Of a stretch of DNA of 64,000 bases, positions 58,715-64,000 are shown in pieces. Below the pieces are notes generated by a model. That model was not told where the DNA came from. It was given only the letters and a program-made list of their open reading frames with translations, and ran no database searches. Location of the stretch: assembly GCA_963556255.1 (NCBI GenBank), contig OY744608.1, positions 14,609,640 to 14,673,639 of the forward strand, written 5' to 3'. Within the stretch, counting starts at the first letter, position 1. Each line of letters starts with the position of its first letter. The DNA is from Allolobophora icterica. Lineage: Eukaryota > Annelida > Clitellata > Crassiclitellata > Lumbricidae. The translations under genes and the position numbers were made by a program.

Positions 58715-59235
58715 CTGAAAAAGTAATTATCACAGCTTAAATGAGACCGGCATTCTAATATGACCTAGGATTAGCACATTTTCTTTCCAGACTCTCTTGG
58801 TCATTTACGATGAATAATAGCGCTTGGAGAACGTCTTCAGAACAAAACAGTCTTCCCCTTTGTCTTCTCTGCCTGTACAAGACTTGAAATCTAATAACAG
58901 GCTGCATATACTCTGCTATCTTCAACCTACCAACTACTGGGTAGGACACAGGGATCTCGTCCTAAACAAAAAAGAACCGGAACGCCGACGAAACGGCGAT
59001 TGCCAAAGGCAAGAAGCCCCTAACGACTAGGGGGTTTGGGGGAGCGTCGTAAGCTCCCCCAGCGGGGTCTGGGGCGGAGCCCCAGAAGCTGACGCAATTT
59101 TGAGCGTTTGATGCCAAAATGGAGTACATTTTAGGCTCTTGTTTACCTCAAATTTTTCAACAATGATTTAGAAAAAAACTGCCTAAACCAGCTCTTCAAG
59201 CGCCATGTTAATCTAGAAATTTATATGGTCTAATG

Positions 59236-59590
59236 CAGAGTCTCCCAAATTGTGGGTCGCGACCCAAAAGTGGGTCGCGAAGCTCTGTCAAGTGGGTCGC
59301 CAAATTTTTCAAGAGACACATTTTTTCGGAGCAACAACTTTACTCACTTTGTTGCCTTACATGGGTGCAACAGTTGCTTTTAGATAGCAAGAAATTATGA
59401 ACTGTTTTTACTTAAATTTCCTTTTGATGCTTGAAATATGCCAATTTCAAAACGCTGTGCGTAAACCCGCATATTTCGATGCCAATTTACGAAGTAAATT
59501 TTAGTGCACAATGCTTAATTGTTCACAGTGGGTACCGAAACTGCCAATAGGCCTATATTTACGCGACCCAGTGAAGTTTGGGAACCGTTG
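59236..59590. mobile_element. small hAT MITE nested in the composite element
   Basis: 355 bp from CAGAGTCTCCCAAATTGTGG to GTTTGGGAACCGTTG, with subterminal GTGGGTCGCGACCC. TSD is GTCTAATG versus GTTTAATG (7 of 8). The ends are related to, but distinct from, the element at 35239-35745. Confidence 0.85.
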
Positions 59591-59649
59591 GTTTAATGAG
59601 AAAGACATTTTTATTAGGATGCATACGTTCTAATTGTCTGACATGTAGG

Positions 59650-59711
59650 CTATGTAAACCAGAGTGTGTTATGTCAATTGGTCAAATAAAGAACATACTT
59701 ACTTACTTACT
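59650..59711 (+). mobile_element. LINE 3' tail remnant
   Basis: GGTCAAATAAAGAACATACT plus (TTAC)n matches the terminus of the retrotransposon at 49500-50610. Only the tail is visible. Confidence 0.65.
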
Positions 59712-59940
59712 TTGACGGCAGCGCTTTGAAATCACGCGAACGTTCGCGAGGGGACGCCACTGTCGCGACATTCCCGTTTTTTGAAAACGGGCTTCACTCT
59801 GGCATAGCTAGGATTTTTACCATAGGGGTTGCGTAATGCGAAGCAGTAGTCTTCAGAGGTGAGTTTATAGGGCGATCTCCAGAAGCATAGAATGCTAAAC
59901 AATCACGGAATCAACTTTTTCGATAATGCTTTCTTATTTT

Positions 59941-60494
59941 CAGTGATGGGCAATAGTTAACTAAAAAGTTGCTAACTATTAGTTTAACTAAAAAATTTTA
60001 GTTAAGGAAGAAGTTTAACTAAAAAAAATAGTTTAGTTAAAACCATAGTTTAACTAAAAATTTTTAGTTGCTAACTAAAAAGTTTAACTAAAAAAATCAG
60101 CAATATGCAACTATTTTTCCACAGTGAACATTGAACACTGTCAGCAAAAAAACATTTTAACACTGCATGGTTTTAGCATTTACAGCCTGTGTTTTCAAAT
60201 TCATACACTACTTACAGTGCACATGTAACTGTATGCCAGAACAGTACACATTGCATAGTTTGAAGGTGAAATTGTCATTGACGCTTTGCATTATTACAGT
60301 TCACTTAACGTCTTTTATTGCAAAAATGTTTGTCGTAAATAGTTGGAAAATAGTTGGAAAAAGTTTAACTACTTTTTTTTAGTTTAGTTAACTAATTTCC
60401 AAAATCAGTTGCCAACTTTAGTTTAACTACTTTTTTTTAGTTGGAAAATAGTTTTAGTTTAACTAAAAAAAAAATAGTTTAGTGCCCATCACTG
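59941..60494. mobile_element. hAT-type MITE, copy 2, nested
   Basis: 554 bp with CAGTGATGGGCA ends, AGTTAAACT-rich arms and a perfect TSD CTTATTTT (59933-59940 and 60495-60502). It is the same family as 651-1193 and inverted relative to it. The small internal frame (CVFKFIHYLQCTCNCMPEQY) is nearly identical in the two copies. Confidence 0.94.
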
Positions 60495-60664
60495 CTTATT
60501 TTAGCAGATTTCACAGAGGCTGCGTAACACTTAAGGTTTAACTTTGTAAAGGCATAAGTAGGCCCTAATGTTCCACAAAGTGAAGCAGATTACTTACGTC
60601 GAGCCTACTGCTTTAAAGAGCAAAGCGACAACTACTATTCTGAATTGGTACTGCATGGGACCCT

Positions 60665-60817
60665 GCTTCTCTCTCTCTCTCTTTCTCTCTATCTCTCTCC
60701 CTCTCCCTCTCCCCCTCCCTCTCCCTCTCCCCCTCCCTCTCCCTCTCCATCTCTCTCTCCGTCTCCGTCTCTGTCTCTCACTCTCTCTGTCTCTCTCTGT
60801 CTCTGTCTCTGTCTCAC

Positions 60818-60906
<89 letters not shown>
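60665..60906. repeat. (CT)n / CTCCCT polypyrimidine tract
   Basis: About 240 bp of almost uninterrupted pyrimidines, capable in principle of triplex (H-DNA) formation. It generates long Ser/Leu and Arg/Glu spurious frames. Confidence 0.95.
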
Positions 60907-60911
<5 letters not shown>

Positions 60912-61024
60912 ATCGTTTAAAGTCTTTTCTGTTTCCGCGAGAGGCTCACATACATGCTGAGAGCGCCTCTGATAGTTCGCACTTTGAGAGGCGCTTTATA
61001 ACTTCCCAGATACCATACCATACC
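60907..61024 (+). mobile_element. CR1/L2-like LINE 3' terminus
   Basis: TTTCTGTTTCCGCGAGAGGC, GAGCGCCTCTGATAG and GAGAGGCGCTTTATAAC followed by (CATAC)n. It is the same terminus as the LINE copies at 4855, 7719, 9835 and 45652. Confidence 0.85.
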
Positions 61025-61116
61025 ATTCTGAATTAAGAAGTTCGTGGTGCTAGGCCACGCATATGATTCTGGTGGAGCATAGAATTCGGTCAGAAATCGA
61101 AATGTGTCTGCATCAG

Positions 61117-61345
61117 TTAACTTAACTTTGCACCAACGGCTAGAACAAAATCATTCTGATGACCAACGTCTTTTAATGTGCCTAAGTTCTCTGATTGAGC
61201 AACTGAGACTGTTTTCAGTGACACAGGCTCAAACACAGCTATTAAATCGTTTTCGTTAACAATGCCAATGGAATATTTTATTATCTGTAGTGCAAACCTC
61301 TTCAGTCCCATTTCCACCTTAACAGTCGTTGCTGCAGGCTTGCTT
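61117..61345 (-). pseudogene. unidentified ORF remnant inside the composite element
   Basis: The minus frame reads VEMGLKRFALQIIKYSIGIV, then ENDLIAVFEPVSLKTVSVAQ and ends KLS before a stop. It looks protein-like, but no family is recognised. Its position suggests a fragment of the composite element's own coding region or of a captured sequence. Confidence 0.4.
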
Positions 61346-62201
61346 TTTTTTGGTGAAGAAATTCAACAGATCGGTTTCTCTATAACGCTTCATCATCTAT
61401 TTATTAAATTTAAGCAGCTAGACTTAAAAATGTAATTAGAAGTCGTTCTTTTTTGTTTGAAAGTAAACGAATGAAAATAGCGACTGTATTCTCAACGTGA
61501 AGGACTACATGATACTATCACAGCAGGCCGAGTAACATGAAGAACGAAGACTGCAGCCGTATACAACAGGGTTGTAGAGAGACATTGAAAGAGACATACT
61601 GCGACAGAGACAGAGCGAGAGAAAACGAGAGAGACAGACAGACAGACACAGTAAGACAGATAAACAGAGATAGCGAGTAAGAGCGAGTAAGCGAGGGAGT
61701 GAGAGGGCAAAAGATCGGAAAGACAGACGATCATATTTCAGGCATTTCTTAGCGCGGGAGCTGACTGACATACCCTTACAGTGTATGAAGTGGTTGGGAA
61801 AGGGAGAATCTGGCTGGATATTAGTGTGCATGCGAATGAACATAATCTCATATATATACAACTGCCATGGGCGTCTTTCCTACTGAGGGTCACCCAGGGT
61901 CAAATAACTCAACCCATTAGGGTGAGGGTCACTTACACAGACAAAATACGTATATATATATACGTCTGTGGCCCTGTGTATATAGCGTATATACCCTACA
62001 GGGTATATTCTGGCTGCAGAGAGGCTGAAATCTACATGGGCCATTAATAATCCGCCAGAAAAGTATAGGAAGTAACGAAAAGACGCTCTAGATACTAGAA
62101 ATTTTCTCCAAGAAAGAACCGGTACGGCGTTCCGGTCGTCAAAAAAAGAACCGGAACGCCGTTCCGGTGCGTTCCGGTCCCAACCGATCCCTGGTAGGAC
62201 A

Positions 62202-62942
62202 TCATCATTACATAACAAAATGTGGCACTTAGTGACATGTCCAATTACACGATGTCAATTAAGAATGCTCCGAACTGTACACTAAGACCATGTAGAATAC
62301 TTAACAGTTAGTGTTTCTAAGGGGCTCTAAATAGGTAAGAAAAATAAATGCTAAGATGTGAAACACAGTACAGAAAAGCCAAGGAATTGATTGACAGGTG
62401 GACTAGAACATGTATGTTACATGTTTATTGCTTATAAAGTCAATGAAAGACCAGTTATGGAAATTACTGGGTCCCTGCCAGCATCAAACCAACAACTTGC
62501 TACATGTTTACTAAAAGCCAAGGAAGACGGACAAAGACATTACATCTGGGCTAAAGGAAACTTCCATACAACTTTCTACATGACACAATGATCCTGAGAT
62601 CAAACTGACACCTGCTAACTCCTAATTCTTGCTGGCCTGTCAAACCTTCTCATGCTATTTAATCTATAATGCACATTAAATAGTTCTTCGATTCAATAAA
62701 GCAGGAAATTCCTACATATCTCATCTATTACACTTCAGTTTATAAAGAATCAACTGAGAGAAGACAATAAGAATATCCTCATCATATTGGTGATGTAATC
62801 CACAGATCAATAACCTACTATTACAGGAGCCCATGTTTAATCTAACCAATGATCTGTAGATTTCTACAGTCTTTATAATATTTCAAAACATATCAATCAA
62901 TGGCCAGTTCAAACTGCATACTGGTAATCCCGCAGGTAAATC
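62202..62942. other. DMXL 5' region, nothing recognised
   Basis: Presumed intron 1 or upstream sequence. No recognisable DMXL N-terminal exon (expected HQVLTG...VGS-like motif) on the minus strand. Confidence 0.45.
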
Positions 62943-62950
62943 CTGTAGAT

Positions 62951-63349
62951 CAGTGCTACTCAAACTATGGTCCCCGGCCTGGTGCCAGTCCGCTAGTGGT
63001 TGGTTACCGGGCCATGGAATGATAACTGGCATCACAATTTTGATGGCACCCAAATAAAATATTAAATTGTGTACAGCAAAAAACATACAAAACGAGGACA
63101 TGTCACAGTGTTCACACACAATAAACAGTCTGATAAATGCAACAGTAACAAATGTATAGTTGTAATAAACATTAAACAGTGGCAATAAATTATGACTGAA
63201 CTTTAATATAACATATTATATTCAATAAATTATTACTAAACCTTAATATAACCTTAATATAACACGTTATACATGTAATGTAAGAGCTCTGTGATAAGGC
63301 TGGTAAAGCAAGTAACAATCTGCAGCATGCCAAAGTTGGAGAAGCACTG
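62951..63349. mobile_element. hAT-type MITE
   Basis: 399 bp starting CAGTGCTACTCAAACTATGG and ending with the inverse of CAGTGCTTCTCCAACTTTGG. Flanks CTGTAGAT and TTGAAGAT agree at 6 of 8 positions, a decayed TSD. The left end (GGTCCCCGGCCTGGTGCC) resembles known hAT termini. The interior is AT-rich and non-coding. Confidence 0.8.
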
Positions 63350-63357
63350 TTGAAGAT

Positions 63358-64000
63358 AATTCAAGTAAGGCAGGTATTCATTAACAAGAGGTAATAACGG
63401 TAGGGAAATTTCAATGTGGTATTAATCTCATAATTCGCTAACAACCAATCTCTATGAGCACTGCCAAGCATTCAAATACAATCACAGATATAAAATTGCA
63501 CTCTACCATGACACCTACATCCAACTATTACCAAAAAATCACATTCCTATCCTAGTATTAACATCCAATCCTTTCCTTTTCTCCTCTAGAACAGATGTTA
63601 GCATGCCAGCAAAGACCCTCTATTCCCCATTATACAGGTCTATTTATATCCAATCAAAATCCCAATCCTATCAACATCTTCCATCCGTGGCATGCAATTG
63701 GTGCCAATTAGCATCGGGCTCAGCCCTGAGTACCTGATCAAAGGATAGTCACGTGACAGGCTCTCTGTTCCCAAAGAAGCTTTATTACCATTTATCTCCA
63801 GACATCCATTCATATATCTCAATGACACAGCCATGCGCACAGCACTGTCAAGTGGCTCTCAACCAGCTCAATATATAGAGACAGCCTCATTACAGGAAAA
63901 TTATTTGCCATTACTACCGGTTTCTCAAAAATGCTTTATCATCCATTTCACATACATACATGTTTTTTGCATCACCACTGCTAAGCTATTAAGGTATGGA
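63358..64000. other. right edge, nothing recognised
   Basis: No ORF with family features was found. The minus frame at 63640-63840 was examined as a DMXL first exon and rejected. Confidence 0.45.

Larger units (their letters stand above)
58949..62193. mobile_element. composite 3.2-kb hAT-type element with nested insertions
   Basis: The ends are CAGGGATC... and its exact inverse, with shared subterminal ACCGGAACGCCG repeats. The flanking 8-bp TSD GTAGGACA is perfect (58941-58948 and 62194-62201). Inside lie two smaller hAT MITEs (59236-59590 and 59941-60494), two LINE 3' tails (59650-59711, 60907-61024), a CT tract and an unidentified minus-strand frame (61117-61345). It sits in intron 1 of DMXL. 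No transposase was recognised. Confidence 0.85.

Noticed and set aside
60568..60960. Ser/Leu frames (plus) and an Arg/Glu frame (minus)
   Set aside because: Products of the CT polypyrimidine tract.
61117..61317. ENDLIAVFEPV, considered as the DMXL IFEP exon
   Set aside because: It lies upstream of exon 1 in gene order, and the true IFEP exon is at 55745-55816.
63640..63840. Minus-strand frame with DQVLRAEPDANWHQL, considered as the DMXL initiator exon
   Set aside because: The similarity to HQVLTG is superficial. There is no Met in the right place and no convincing phase-0 donor.

Overview
The window is animal (metazoan) nuclear DNA: AT-rich, with short exons bounded by GT/AG introns, many non-LTR retrotransposon (LINE) pieces, tRNA-derived SINEs and cut-and-paste DNA transposon relics. 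Nothing in it looks bacterial or viral. The species cannot be fixed by eye. The repeat mix (RTE and CR1/L2-like LINEs, tRNA-SINEs ending in short tandem tails, numerous hAT MITEs) suits an aquatic invertebrate better than a vertebrate, but that is inference.

One gene fills almost the whole window. On the minus strand, from 58714 down to a TAG stop at 4432-4434, lies a DmX-like / rabconnectin-3-alpha gene (DMXL1/DMXL2 family). I placed 41 coding exons with consistent splice phases throughout. They sum to 9,588 nt, or 3,195 codons plus stop, close to the roughly 3,000 residues of animal DMXL proteins. Three short exons (55745-55816, 54786-54864, 12712-12772) were found only because phase and motif order required them. 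Only the very first coding exon (start Met and about 25-30 residues) was not found. It must lie above 58714, inside or beyond the right edge. The layout is N-terminal WD40 propellers (exons 1-17), an alpha-solenoid Rav1-C-type core (exons 18-25), a less conserved linker (exons 26-35) and a C-terminal WD40 propeller (exons 36-41). From family knowledge, the protein pairs with WDR7 (rabconnectin-3-beta) to assemble the V-ATPase on acidic organelles and synaptic vesicles.

The introns and flanks are a transposon archive. Region 1-4431 is 3' flank: an RTE scrap at 1-149, a hAT MITE at 651-1193 with a perfect 8-bp target-site duplication (TSD), and a probable 3' UTR. Introns in 4.6-17 kb hold a truncated CR1/L2-like LINE, a TA-flanked MITE, an inverted pair of LINE 3' ends (about 800-bp arms) and tRNA-SINEs. 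Region 17-31 kb holds a 32-bp minisatellite against a splice acceptor and a 2.67-kb RTE with a 12-bp TSD and a long open ORF. Region 31-48 kb has two hAT MITEs, several SINEs and a 17-bp minisatellite. Region 48-58 kb has a hAT derivative with a transposase C-terminus relic and three LINE 3' portions. The right end (58.9-62.2 kb, intron 1) is one 3.2-kb element with hAT hallmarks, carrying two further hAT MITEs, LINE tails and a long CT tract.

Apart from the host gene, the only substantial coding capacity belongs to transposons. No other host gene, tRNA gene, rRNA or CRISPR array is supported.
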